Source of the DNA: Dipteris shenzhenensis
Taxonomy: Eukaryota > Polypodiophyta > Polypodiopsida > Gleicheniales
Reading direction: 5' to 3' (one strand)
NCBI GenBank assembly: GCA_047967505.1
Contig: CM106540.1
DNA: 64,000 nucleotides
Below, one piece after another: positions 10,737 to 20,937 of the stretch; the first letter of the stretch is position 1, and each line of letters opens with the position of its first letter. A model generated the notes under the pieces. The model did not search any database and was not told the DNA's origin. It worked only from the letters and a program-made list of their open reading frames with translations. The translations under genes were made by a program, and so were the position numbers.

Positions 10737-11325
10737 AGATTAAACATTCCCATCAATAATTGATCCATACAATTAATTCCATCAATTGGATAAAAAGTTA
10801 AAAAAAGAAAACATATGAGGAAAAAATGTTTGAGACATCTAAGGTTAAAAAACGCAACAACTAGAGTTTGCAAAAATTTCAATCAAAATTAAGAGTTTTT
10901 AATAATATTGTGTTTAACAAACATAATATTGAAAAAAGACATTGAATCCTCAAGAAGTCTAGGTTCCAAGGTCGAGGTCCACTTACCTGCCACCATCCAA
11001 ACAAACTAGGTGTTAGAACATCATAGTTATGTTTGGGTAGATAGGTAATGCCTGTTTCCTGTGGCTTGTTATCGCTTTACCTAGGGATATAGACAACCAT
11101 ATGGATTCTTAGTTAATTTAAAAAAAATTAAGCCACAAGTGAAGTTTCAGTCACAAGTGGAGTAAGGAGCGAATGAGTGATTTCACGGAGGGTACATAAA
11201 AGAATAATTCATAGTTAAAAAAGTATACATGTGTGTGTGTAAAGAAATAAGTGTCTTTGTGTGTGAGATATGTTTACTAGTCAAAAATAAATTTTGTGGG
11301 TGGATGGGTGTATGTGTGTGTGGCC
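10737..11325. repeat. tandem duplication, unit 1 (uninterrupted)
   Basis: This unit matches 11484-11751 joined to 17265-17475. Landmarks present in both are CCCATCAATAATTGA, AACAAACATAATATTGAA, CCACCATCCAAACAAACTAG, GTTTGGGTAGATAGGTAATG, GGAGTAAGGAGCGAATGAGT, and a TG-rich tail with GATATGTTTACTA. It is uninterrupted at the point where unit 2 holds copia element 1: CCATATGGATTCTTAG at 11098-11113 is the unoccupied equivalent of the insertion site. Confidence 0.85.
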
Positions 11326-11483
11326 CACCCCCCAGAGGGTAAGACCACATGGTGGAGAAGAAGCCCACCATGTGGAACTCACTCCCCACCTACTGATAAT
11401 AAGCGAATAAAAGTGGATCTGTATGATGTGTCAAAATGAAAAAATGATGCCACTAGTAAAGGCGTAAACCACTTTTGCTAAAT

Positions 11484-11751
11484 AGATTAAAAATTCCCAT
11501 CAATAATTGAGCCATACAATTGCAAAAAGTTTGCTCAAAATCAAGAATTTTTTGAGTTTGACAAACATAATATTGAAAAAAGATGTCGAATCCTCAAGCC
11601 ACGTCTAGGTGTTGAGGTCGGGGTCCACTTGCCTTCCACCATCCAAACAAACTAGGTATTAGAACATCATAGTTACGTTTGGGTAGATAGGTAATGCATG
11701 TTTTCCCCAGCTTGTTATCACTTTACCTAGGAATATAGACAGCCATATGGA
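11484..11751. repeat. tandem duplication, unit 2, left part
   Basis: Left part of the second unit, ending in CCATATGGA, where copia element 1 is inserted. The ATGGA at 11747-11751 is the left target-site duplication. The unit resumes at 17265. Confidence 0.85.
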
Positions 11752-12623
11752 TGTAAGAAAATAATACAACGTCTGTGCTCAACAGATAATAGGATCTCAT
11801 ACGCAAGAGAGAAAAACAAGATAGTATGGAGAATAAAAAATTTGATTACTGTAGAATTGATACAATAGATGGCGTTGCATCCCAGCCATGCGCTCCTATG
11901 AAAGAAGCTTCGATGGCATGCTGGAAATAGTAGAAGATGGAGGTTGAATGCTAAGGAATCAAGGTTGCTGTAGCTAGTGATGAAATGGGCTTCACGGGCT
12001 TGCTCTTATATAGCCACCAGTCGTAGTCAATTAGGCTCAATTGGGTGGCTAACCAAGTCCACCCAAAACGGTCGACTGGGGGTCGGTCAAGAATAGGCCA
12101 CCGACCATACGATACATGCAAGTGCAGGAAGGCATCCCTTGACTGACCGCACTGAGGGTAGATGGAGCATTTCTCGAGGTAGCCCACTCTCGAGTTGTGG
12201 GGCCCGTTTGGAGCCTTAGATGATCCCGGATGGCTGTAGGTTAGTTGCTCTATTTTGCGCACCGGTTCTATCGTATGGTCGGTGGCCTATTTCGGGACCG
12301 AGACCGTTTTGGGTGGACTGGGTCGGCCACCCAATTGAGCCTAACCGACTACGACTGGTGGCGATATAAGAGCAAGCCCGTGAAGCCCATTTCATCACTG
12401 GCTACAACAACCTTGATTCCTTAGCATTCAGCCTCCGTCTTCTACTGTTTCCAGCACGCCATCGAAGCTTCTTTCACAGGAGTGCATGGCTGGGAGGTAG
12501 TGCCATCTATTGTATCAATTCCACAGTAATCAAATTCTTGATTCTCCATACTATCTTGTTTTTCTCTCTTGCGTACGAGATCCTGTTATCTGTTGAGCAC
12601 AGACGTTGTATTATTTTCTTACA
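11752..12623. repeat. compound palindromic left LTR of element 1
   Basis: 11752-12114 is the reverse complement of the 3' half of the family LTR. 12113-12623 is the middle plus 3' half in forward orientation. The two arms (11752-12114 and 12269-12623) form an inverted repeat of about 355-363 bp around a 154-bp spacer. The switch falls at CGATA/CATGCAAG, with a possible 2-bp (TA) overlap. The sequence expected 5' of the spacer (the first ~190 bp of the LTR) is missing here and is found inverted at the far end. Confidence 0.9.
12363..12370 (+). promoter_or_regulatory. LTR TATA box, element 1
   Basis: GATATAAG stands where elements 2 and 3 have TATATAAG, so the box is mutated at one base. It lies about 260 bp before the LTR end and would place initiation within the LTR. 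The inverted left arm carries its own TATATAA on the minus strand near 12010. Confidence 0.6.
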
Positions 12624-12635
12624 TGGTATCAGAGC
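12624..12635 (+). other. primer-binding site, element 1
   Basis: TGGTATCAGAGC directly follows the LTR end (...TTTTCTTACA). It is the usual Ty1/copia site for the 3' end of initiator tRNA-Met. Confidence 0.9.
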
Positions 12636-12693
12636 CTGGACTCTAGCAAGAAGATTTGGTAGTGTGTTTCTATTTGCGAGCAGATTGTGAGAG

Positions 12694-15600
12694 ATGCCTA
12701 GCCCGCAAGACTGCGAATCCCACCATTCGACAAAAGCAGAAAGTTGGATGGCTCTAACTATCCTCTCTGGAAGTTCAAGATGAAGACCATCCTAAGCGCA
12801 TATGAGCTTTGGGACACTACTACTGGGGTGGACATGAGGCCGGCCGAATCCAGCCAATGCAGGACAACAGATAGTACCAACTGCGGATGAGATTCTCGCG
12901 TGGACAAGAAGAAATGCAGATGCACTGTGTTCTATTGTCTGTAGTGTTAGTGATTCTGTCTTGGCGTTAATTCAACATGTCACCACAGCAGAGGAGGCAT
13001 GGATGGTCTTGAAAAATCAGTACGAGACCATGAATCAGACGTGGATTCAGAATCTAGAGACTCAACTCGCGAATGAAAAGTTGTCTGAGTCTGAAGCGGC
13101 AGAGAAGTTCATCACCAGGGTGAAGAATCTGCGCGATCAGATGACTGCGATTGGCATCACAATCACCAACAAGAATCTAGCATGAAGGTGCATACAGATT
13201 CTCCCACCAAAGTACGACGGTCTTGTTATGGTGCTGAATACGTAGAACAGAAATCCGCCCCTCAACTTTGAGGATTTTAGTGCGATGCTTCTGGAGGAGA
13301 TGCGTCAAAAGATGAGGACTAGAGAAGATTCGGCTTTCTGGACTGGATCAAAGAAAGGTAAGGGTAAGGACTCTGGTAACCCATCTTCTTCTGATGATAA
13401 AAAGAGAAAGAAGAAGATCAAGTGCTTCTATTGCAACAAGGCAGGGCACAAGCAGAATGAGTGCCGCAAGAAGATTGCAGATGAGAAGAACAGAGTGAAG
13501 AAAGAGTCCAGCAACAGCACGCCAGTAGTACCCATAGAGCTGTTCGTCGCAATTGAGGATATTTGCACGGAGTCAATTCATGTACCTACAGATGAACCTT
13601 GGATCATTGACAGTGGTGCATCGCGCCACATGACCAATCAGAAGGATTGGTATACCTCTCTACAGCCGGTAGGGAATGACATCATGGTAGCAATCGGCAA
13701 TGATGCAAAATGTCCAGCAAAAGGAAAAGGTATGATTGCTCTCAAGTCAGATGGAGTTGTAAAAAAGTTGTCCAATGTTCTTTATGTGCCAGATATCAAG
13801 AGGAACTTGTTGTCTGTTGCTGCGAACACGGATCAGGACCTCAAAGTTCAATTCAATAAGAATGGTGCACAGATCCTGGATCTTCAAGGAAAGGTCGTTG
13901 GTAAAGGTACACGGTGCAACAACATTTATGAACTCTCATCTTTCAGTGCTCAAGCGGATGTGAAGAACACTAAGCTATGGCATGAGAGGTTTGGTCATCT
14001 AAACCTTAGTTCTTTGAAGGAGATGCATAAAAGTGGAATGATTGCAAACCTACCAGAAATTTCAAATTTGCTCGATGTATGTGAAGCTTGCAAGATGGGC
14101 AAGCAGCATCGGCAGCCCTTTCCTAAAGAGGCCAGCAGAGCAAAGGCTCCTCTAGAGCTCATTCACACGGACCTCTGTGGAAAGATGGAGATGGAAGCTT
14201 TGGGTGGTTCCTTCTACTTCATGACGCTGATCGACAACTACAGTAGAAGGATATGGATATACTTCCTGAAGACGAAAGACGAGGCTTTCAGTAGGTTCAA
14301 GGAATGGCATGTAATGGTCAAGAAAGAATCGGGGAGGAAGGTGAAGAAGCTAAGATCAGAGACAGAGGTGGAGAGTTCACATCGATTGAATTCGAAAGTT
14401 ACTGCAAAAGTCACGGAATCAAGAGGCAGAAACCCCCGCCACATACATCACAGCAAAATGGAGTAGCAGAACGCAGGATGCGCGTCATCTATGAAATGGG
14501 CCAAAGTATGATGAAAGGGAAAGATTTGCCAAAGACTTTCTGGGCTGAAGCATGTAACACTACAGTTTACATCCTCAATCGTAGCTACACGAAGGCTATG
14601 AACAGGATGACTCCACTGCAAGCCTTTTCTGGTAAGAAACCTTCAGCTGCACATTTCAGAGTTTTTGGATGTGACTGTTTTGTGCATGTCCCTGATGCTA
14701 CCAAGACTAAATGGGAACCGAAGAGCCGGGAGTGTATTTTCTTGGGCTACAGTGAAGAGGCGAAGGGTTACCATCTCTATAACCCCGTTACCAAGAAGGT
14801 AATTATAAGTCGCAATGTGGTCTTCTCAAAACAACTACATCAATTGGAGGAGGATGCTTCCTTCCCAGACAACCAGGACCAGGATATCCATCCAGTACCG
14901 CCACCAACAGTAGACCGAACTCCCCCAATGGTGCTTGGGAGGATTCAAGACAAAGAAGATGAAGAAGAGCCTGTAGAACCAAAATGGCAACGGCCATTCC
15001 CGAAGTGGATAAAGCAGCTTTCGAACGGCAGAGAACCTCCAGCAATTGAGGAGGAACCATCCGAACACCGCCGGTCCAAGAGATTAGAGGAGCAAAGAAG
15101 GGCACAGGAACACTTGGTCAACTATGCTTTGATGACAGAAGTGATCCATGCTGATGAACCCCAAGGGACTTGAAGAGACACAGGGCGATGATAGGTGGAT
15201 GGAGGCTATGCAGTCGGAGTATGGCTCCATAATGAAGAACAACACTTGGGACCTTGTGGATCGACCACCAAAGCGCAAGGTAATCGGAACCAAGTGGGTG
15301 TACAAGATCAAGTACAAGTCCGATAGCACGTTGGATAAGTACAAGGCTCGGCTCATGGCAAAAGGATTTGCACAGGTACATGGTTTTGATTATCAAGATA
15401 CTTTTGCTCCCATAGCTTGAGTAACCACAATTCATAGTGTTTTGTTGGCTTTAGCTGCCTAGGGAAGTTGGCTCGTGTTTCAAATGGATGTGAAATTTGC
15501 CTTTCTGAATGGAGATATCAAGGAGGAGGTATACATGGAACAACCACCAGGTCTTGAGATCCCCGATTCAGAAGGTAAAGTCTGCAAACTAAAGAAGGCA

Positions 15601-16683
15601 CTTTACGAGCTGAAACAGGCCCCACGAGTGTGGTACCATCGAATTGATGCCTACTTTCTGCAAAACGGGTTCAGGAGGAGCCCATATGATGCAAGTTTGT
15701 ATATCTTCAGAGAAGGAGGTAGGTGTATGATCGTGGTCCTTTATGTGGACGACCTTGTCATAACAGGGAACCATGAAGAGAAGATCTCACAGACGAAGCA
15801 TTTGCTAAGAAGAGAGTTTGAAATGACAGACCTCGGACTGATGCATTTCTGTTTGGGGATTGAAGTTTGGTAGGAGCCGAAACAGATCTTCATTTCACAG
15901 CTAAAATATGCTGGAGAGATACTGAAAGCATTTGGCATGGCTGAGTGCAAAACAATTGGTACCCCTATGGAGGTTGACGCGAAGCTCTCAAATGAGGATT
16001 CATCACCACTGGTGGACGAAGCGAAGTACAGAAGGCTTGTGGGCAACTTGATCTACGTGTGCAACACACGGCCGGACATTAGCTTTGCGACTAGTGTACT
16101 AAGCAGGTTTTCCAATAAGCCCCGAGAGAACCATTGGAGGGCAGGGATGCGGGTGCTAAAATACATCAAAGGCACACTTGATTATGGCATCACCTATACC
16201 AAGGGCAACATCTTGACCGGATTCTGTGACTCGGATTGGGCAGGAGACATGGACAGCAAGAGATCAGTGACAGGGTACTGTTTCTCACTTGGATCTGGAG
16301 TTGTGTCATGGGTCAACAAGAAGCAACCCACAGTTGCTCTTTCTTCTACCGAGGCCGAGTACAAATCTGCATGCTTTACTTCTTGCGAGGCAGTGTGGTC
16401 GAGGAGGATTTTAGGGGACATGGGTGCAGGGCAGAACAAGCCTACGCAATTATCATGTGACAATCAGAGTTGCATGGCGATTGCAAAGAACTCGGTGTTC
16501 CACGCTCGCACCAAACACATTGAGATTCAATATCACTTTGTACGCGAGCTAATCATGGATGGAGAGGTCGACTTGGTGTAATGTCCGACTACAGAAAATG
16601 CTGTGGACATCTTCACAAAGGCTCTTGGAAGAGACCTGCTGGAGAGGCATCTTCATTGACTTGGCATTGGGCCGAAAAAGTAA
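12694..16683 (+). pseudogene. copia gag-pol polyprotein, element 1 (broken)
   Basis: The domain order is gag, protease, integrase, reverse transcriptase, RNase H, which is the Ty1/copia order. Visible features are the CX2CX4HX4C zinc knuckle (13423-13464), protease DSGAS (from 13609), the HHCC integrase zinc finger with the first core Asp in HTDL, RT motif YVDD intact (15742-15753), and RNase H DSDWAGD and STEAEY. Damage: a one-base loss just after the ATG (ATGCCTAG against ATGGCCCAG in element 2), a stop near 13184, a 2-bp insertion near 14357 that breaks the frame before the second integrase Asp, a frameshift near 15165, and stops at about 15418, 15461, 15871 and 16579. It cannot make a working polyprotein. 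Confidence 0.9.
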
Positions 16684-16704
16684 GTTCACTTGCGGGTGGA
16701 CATT

Positions 16705-16714
16705 GAGGGGGGGG
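16705..16714 (+). other. polypurine tract, element 1
   Basis: GAGGGGGGGG directly precedes the 3' LTR start (TGTTAGATATC). It is the plus-strand primer site and is conserved in position in all three elements. Confidence 0.85.
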
Positions 16715-17264
16715 TGTTAGATATCAATGCTCCACTCTCGTGTAACTACGCGGGAACCAGCTAACTCTACTTATAAGCCCCCATATGAGGAGAAGGCATT
16801 TGAGTAGCTCGGTTATCCGGTAGGTCCTGGTTTGGACACCAGATGGGGGCCATGTGTAGCCTGATGGCTGGACGGCTTCAGATAGAGTTGGCACACCGCC
16901 AACTAGGCTACATGCAAGTGCGGGAAGGCATCCCTTGACTGACCACATTGAGGGTAGACGGAGCATTTCTCGGGGCAGCCCACTCTCGAGTTGCGGGGCC
17001 CATTTGAAGCCTCAGATGATCTCGGATGGCTGTGGGCGAACAGAGACTGTAGGTTAGTTGCTCTGTTTTGTGCACTTGGCGGTGTGCCAACTCTATCTAA
17101 AGCCGTCCAGCCATCAGGCCACACATGGCCCCCATCTGGTGTCCAAACCAGGACCTACCGGATAACCGAGCTACTCAAATGCCTTCTCCTCATAGGGGGG
17201 GCTTACAAGTAGAGTTAGCTGGTTCCCGCATAGTTACACAAGAGTGGAGCATTGATATCTAACA
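16715..17264. repeat. compound palindromic right LTR of element 1
   Basis: 16715-17075 is the 5' part plus the middle of the LTR in forward orientation. 17076-17264 is the reverse complement of the first ~188 bp (16715-16902). The expected 3' half, including TATA and TTTTCTTACA, is absent and appears inverted at the left end of the element. The switch is at TGTGCAC/TTGGCGG. About six bases (CTAGGC, and CGGTTC on the other side) are missing at the two junctions. Confidence 0.9.
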
Positions 17265-17380
17265 ATGGATTCTTAGATAATTTTTAAAAAAATCAGCCGC
17301 ACGACAAGTGAAGTTTAAGTCACAAGTGGAGTAAGGAGCGAATGAGTGATTTCACGGAGTAATTCATAGTTGAAAAAGTA

Positions 17381-17411
<31 letters not shown>

Positions 17412-17475
17412 AAAGAAATAAGTGTCTGTGTGTGTGAGATATGTTTACTAATCAAAATTATTTTGTGTGTGTGTG
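17265..17475. repeat. tandem duplication, unit 2, right part
   Basis: Resumes the unit interrupted at 11751 and begins with the right target duplication ATGGA. It matches 11101-11290 and ends in an expanded TG dinucleotide repeat (17383-17410, and 17465-17480). Confidence 0.85.
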
Positions 17476-17499
17476 TGTGTGCATGCGTGCACATGCGCG

Positions 17500-19130
17500 C
17501 ATGCTAATTTCCTATCCAAAACTACCATGCTAGTGCAAAGGACTCCATTATGATTCCAATCCAACATAACCCATTTTCCATTCAATTATTTGTGACAAGT
17601 GGTCAATGAAAGTCAAAATGCTAGGAGGACCAACCCAAGCATTTCAATATTAGAGGCATATTGCATTGGCAAGAAGACTCATGAAGCATACTAGAGTTCA
17701 TCAATCATTCTTATCCTTAACCAATATATGTAAAGAGAATTACCCATATCCATTTTAATTTTTGAAAATTATCATAATTTTTTGAACAGAGAGTCCCTGC
17801 CACTATTCCATTTCATCCTTGTCCATATACTATCCAATTTGATTAAAGCTAGTAAAAGTGAGGAACTACTTTATTACATTAAGCACTAAGGATTAAATAA
17901 GTACATTTCTTAGTAATAGTGGCTCAAGAAACTGCATGGAAAGAAGTGGAATAGTAAATTCATAGTAAAAAAGGACCAAAGCCAATTTAAGTTCATTATG
18001 CTCCTTGTTTATCAACAAAAAAATGGAACAAAAAAGGTATTTTCTACAGGTCCCTCACAAGGTCCCAAAGAGAGTAATGGTTTAGCAAACTTCTTGCTAG
18101 GGACTAGTTCCATGCTGTGTGAAGACAAAAATGCGCTACAATAGCTAGGTAGATTGTATTGCACCATCTAAATCCAACCATAGCATCCAAGGAAAGTATC
18201 ATGAAAACCTTGTAGGAAAGTACACCGGGTCACCTGTCACTATCCACAATAAACAACATGGTTAGTTTGTAAGTGGGAAGATAGGCTTCAATAATGGTGT
18301 CAAATTATGATCCATGTCCTAGAAACTCTGCAAGATATCTTCCTAGGTACTATTAGTTGGGTTTCCAAACTTGGAGATATTAAAATTATTGCTACTCAAT
18401 TGCAAAAAAAGTGTATCATGACAATTGCTAACTTGATGTCAAGTAAAAGACTGCTAATCAGTTCATTATGTGTCTAAAAGCTAGCAAAATAGGCTAACTC
18501 CTCCTAGGATTTCCTTTTATGTATCAATGGTCAGCAAAAACATAATATCAAATTTTAAATTTAAAAAACTTCCCGTGACCTATATGCTAGACTTATAGGA
18601 TTAGTGGTAAGCATAAGAGCTACAATTCAGCTTAGGGAACTTGTGCCCAGTATAGACAAAAGATATAAAATAAAAAATGCTGGTAAGTAGCAAGAGGGCC
18701 CAAATAATGGGTCCCCAACCTCCCTAAACATCCAAAATTTACATTAGTTAATTTTGGGGCCGATAGTTATGAAGACTAACTCCTACTATCCCTAAAGACC
18801 CAAGCATTCAAGTGGTCCTACTATTAACAAGGGTCATTAATATTTACACAATAATAGAAACCTGGATTTTTCAAAACAAGAAGTAGAAGTAAAGAGGAAG
18901 TACTAGGCATGGAACGAGAGAATCTAAACAGGAAGTACTAGCATGAAACCTGAGGTTAGTATTGATATCCCTTCATAGGATGCCTCATACTATTGTGTAC
19001 TGAAAAGGTACCCCCATATTTCCAACATATATATCAGTGCCCAAGAGTATACTTTAAGTTCTTATGTAAAGGTTGAATTGTTTATTCATAATGTCTCATT
19101 CACCTAGCAGCATCACTATCCATTCTCTAA
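17500..19130. other. AT-rich intergenic DNA, no gene seen
   Basis: No frame longer than about 60 codons has protein-like composition, and no repeat family in the window matches it, apart from short simple runs. Splice-like and TATA-like words occur at background level. Confidence 0.5.
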
Positions 19131-19144
19131 AAAAAAAAAGAAAA

Positions 19145-19318
19145 CACTGCACATTATGTAACTAAAAACACACTTTGAGGTGTGTTATTCTAACCCGCAT
19201 GTATCCAATGGGCATGGCATGCCACTTTGCACACGAGTCAATCCCACCTATGTTGAGGCACGTGCAAAGTATCATGCCCATCGAATATGGTTCGCATGGC
19301 CAAGCATGCATTAGACCA
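19145..19318 (-). repeat. isolated diverged monomer of the 182-bp satellite
   Basis: The reverse complement contains, in order, ATATTCGATGGGCATGATAC, TTTGCACGTGCCTCAACATA, GGTGGGATTGACT, GTGCAAAGTGGCATG and ATAACACACCTCAAAGTGTG. These match the array monomer at 49,830-63,313 in the same order. A single copy 30 kb away from the array, in the opposite orientation. Confidence 0.85.
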
Positions 19319-19329
19319 TGATTGCATTC

Positions 19330-20069
19330 CAAAAACACATACACATCAATCTCTAATAGCTTGTGATAACGAGGCTTTCCTATCCTACCTAACGTGAGAA
19401 TTAGATAGAGTGACCACAAAATTATAGAAGCAAGCCCTAAACTTTCAAGAAGAATATTTCCATCACCATGATTGTCTTGTCCCAACCAATCTGAGAATCG
19501 ATTAGAGCAATGATATCAAAATTGAAGCCTTTAGCTACTAGATGAACCTCTCCAACAAGTCAAGTACAGAGAGAAAATTTTATCAATGTAGTCATTGATA
19601 ATTCCAGATAGGCTTGTGTTCCTACCATACTTTGCTCTTTTATATCGATTGCAATCCCTCCCAAATGCCATTACACTTGCCTCATACATATTCTTTATGA
19701 AACATCCCAATTTTGCCAATCATCCAATCTAATATCTCCTTCTTTAAGCATATGTTTGTCACCTAGGAAAGAATCATACACAAGGATAACATGGTTCAAG
19801 GTAATCTAGAAATCACCAAGATCCAATTGATGCTTTGATTTATCACAAGAACATTGAATAGCTTCTTGCATTGTGTTCAAAATTCTAACCATGCATGCCC
19901 AAGACATCCTCTTTTGACATTTTGGTTGAAAGACACCATCCATCCCATTTAATTCTATATCAAATGGCTTGCTAGGGTCAACATAATCAATAAGCATCAA
20001 TTTTTTGTGATGGCTATTTCCATCTAATGCATGTATAGTAATTGGTCCAAGTGTAGACCATCTTTTCAA
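19330..20069 (-). pseudogene. unrecognised decayed gene
   Basis: From 20069 downward the frame begins MKRWSTLGPITIHALDG and continues with LMLIDYVDPSKPFDIELN and SCDKSKHQLDLGDF to a TAG near 19808. The same frame then goes on (ITLNHVILVYDSFLGDKHML) to about 19740. A shifted frame at 19719-19531 gives ASVMAFGRDCNRYKRAKYG, and another at about 19500-19330 ends near the isolated satellite monomer. The peptide looks like a genuine non-repetitive protein with at least two frameshifts and two stops. I do not recognise the family. Confidence 0.4.
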
Positions 20070-20239
20070 CCCATAAATTCAAAATTTAAGCACATTTTTG
20101 TCCACAAATCATGCATAAAAGATATTGTAAGTACAATGGGATACTACCACCAAGCATGGAAGTGCTTTAGGTAGTAGGTTCACAATAAAAAATACGTATG
20201 AACACAATTTATAGTATAAAAATATGGGTTATATGGTCC

Positions 20240-20880
20240 ACCATAAGTTTTTAAAAATAGGGGGGGTTATTCGTAGCCATATTGTATTTTAATTTGGGGG
20301 AAATTCCACACCCTTTAACACATCTTTTTTTTTTAATGGGGATTATCCACACCCTTTAATAAATATATTTTTTTGAAAAAGTCATTGAAGGGGGGTATAC
20401 CTCTCCCTTGAGTGAAGAAATTAAAGAGAAAAATATGGGGGGTATTCCACTCAACTGGTTTTTCATCATGGGGGGTATTCCACACCCATTGATATAATAT
20501 ATCAATTGAAAAAAAAAATTAGATTCCTTGAATAGATTCTTTTGAATAATGAAATTGATTTAATATCAGGCATCTAAGCACTTGAATTAGTACTCCACAC
20601 TAAGGGGAGTTCACCTTACAAAATTTCAATGTACCACATCCATTCAAAAGGAGGGGTATTTTAATTCAACTTTTTGGATAAGTTTAATAGGATTACAATA
20701 ATAGGAGGGGGGGTTTAATTCAAATTTAGAAAAATATCACTTAGTTCATAAGTAAAGAGGGGGTTTTTTATTAGGGCCAAAATTTTAGTTGAGGAGTTTT
20801 TAAAATACCCCTTGAATGCACGTGATACATAGGGTTTCTTAGTAGTGTACCCCCCAAGGGTGCTCCACACCCATCAAGGA
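20240..20880. repeat. interspersed GGGGTATTCCACACCC-like words
   Basis: Six or more imperfect copies of a G-run followed by TATTCCACACCC or TTTAATTCAA are scattered over 640 bp at irregular spacing (near 20263, 20338, 20439, 20474, 20650 and 20706). No open frame accompanies them. They may be remnants of one degenerate minisatellite. Confidence 0.45.
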
Positions 20881-20937
20881 CAACTAAATACAATTCAAAC
20901 TTTAATTAATTGAGCATAATAAATTGTTTACTTAAAG

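Larger units (their letters stand above)
11752..17264 (+). mobile_element. Ty1/copia retrotransposon, element 1, internally inverted
   Basis: The element is bounded by TGTAAGAAAATAA at the left and TGATATCTAACA at the right and flanked by a 5-bp duplication, ATGGA (11747-11751 and 17265-17269). These outer ends are those of an element inserted in minus orientation. Everything from about 12113 to 17075 (LTR part, primer site, gag-pol, polypurine tract, LTR part) reads in plus orientation. The interior has therefore been inverted relative to its own ends, with one breakpoint in each LTR. Strand '+' describes the interior. The gag-pol is broken. Confidence 0.9.

Noticed and set aside
14803-15105. 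Minus-strand frames opposite gag-pol in all three copia elements
   Set aside because: They are antisense shadows of the coding strand and recur only because the elements are related.
16724-17212. Frames inside the element 1 right LTR
   Set aside because: LTR sequence. The similarity of plus- and minus-strand peptides only reflects the palindrome.
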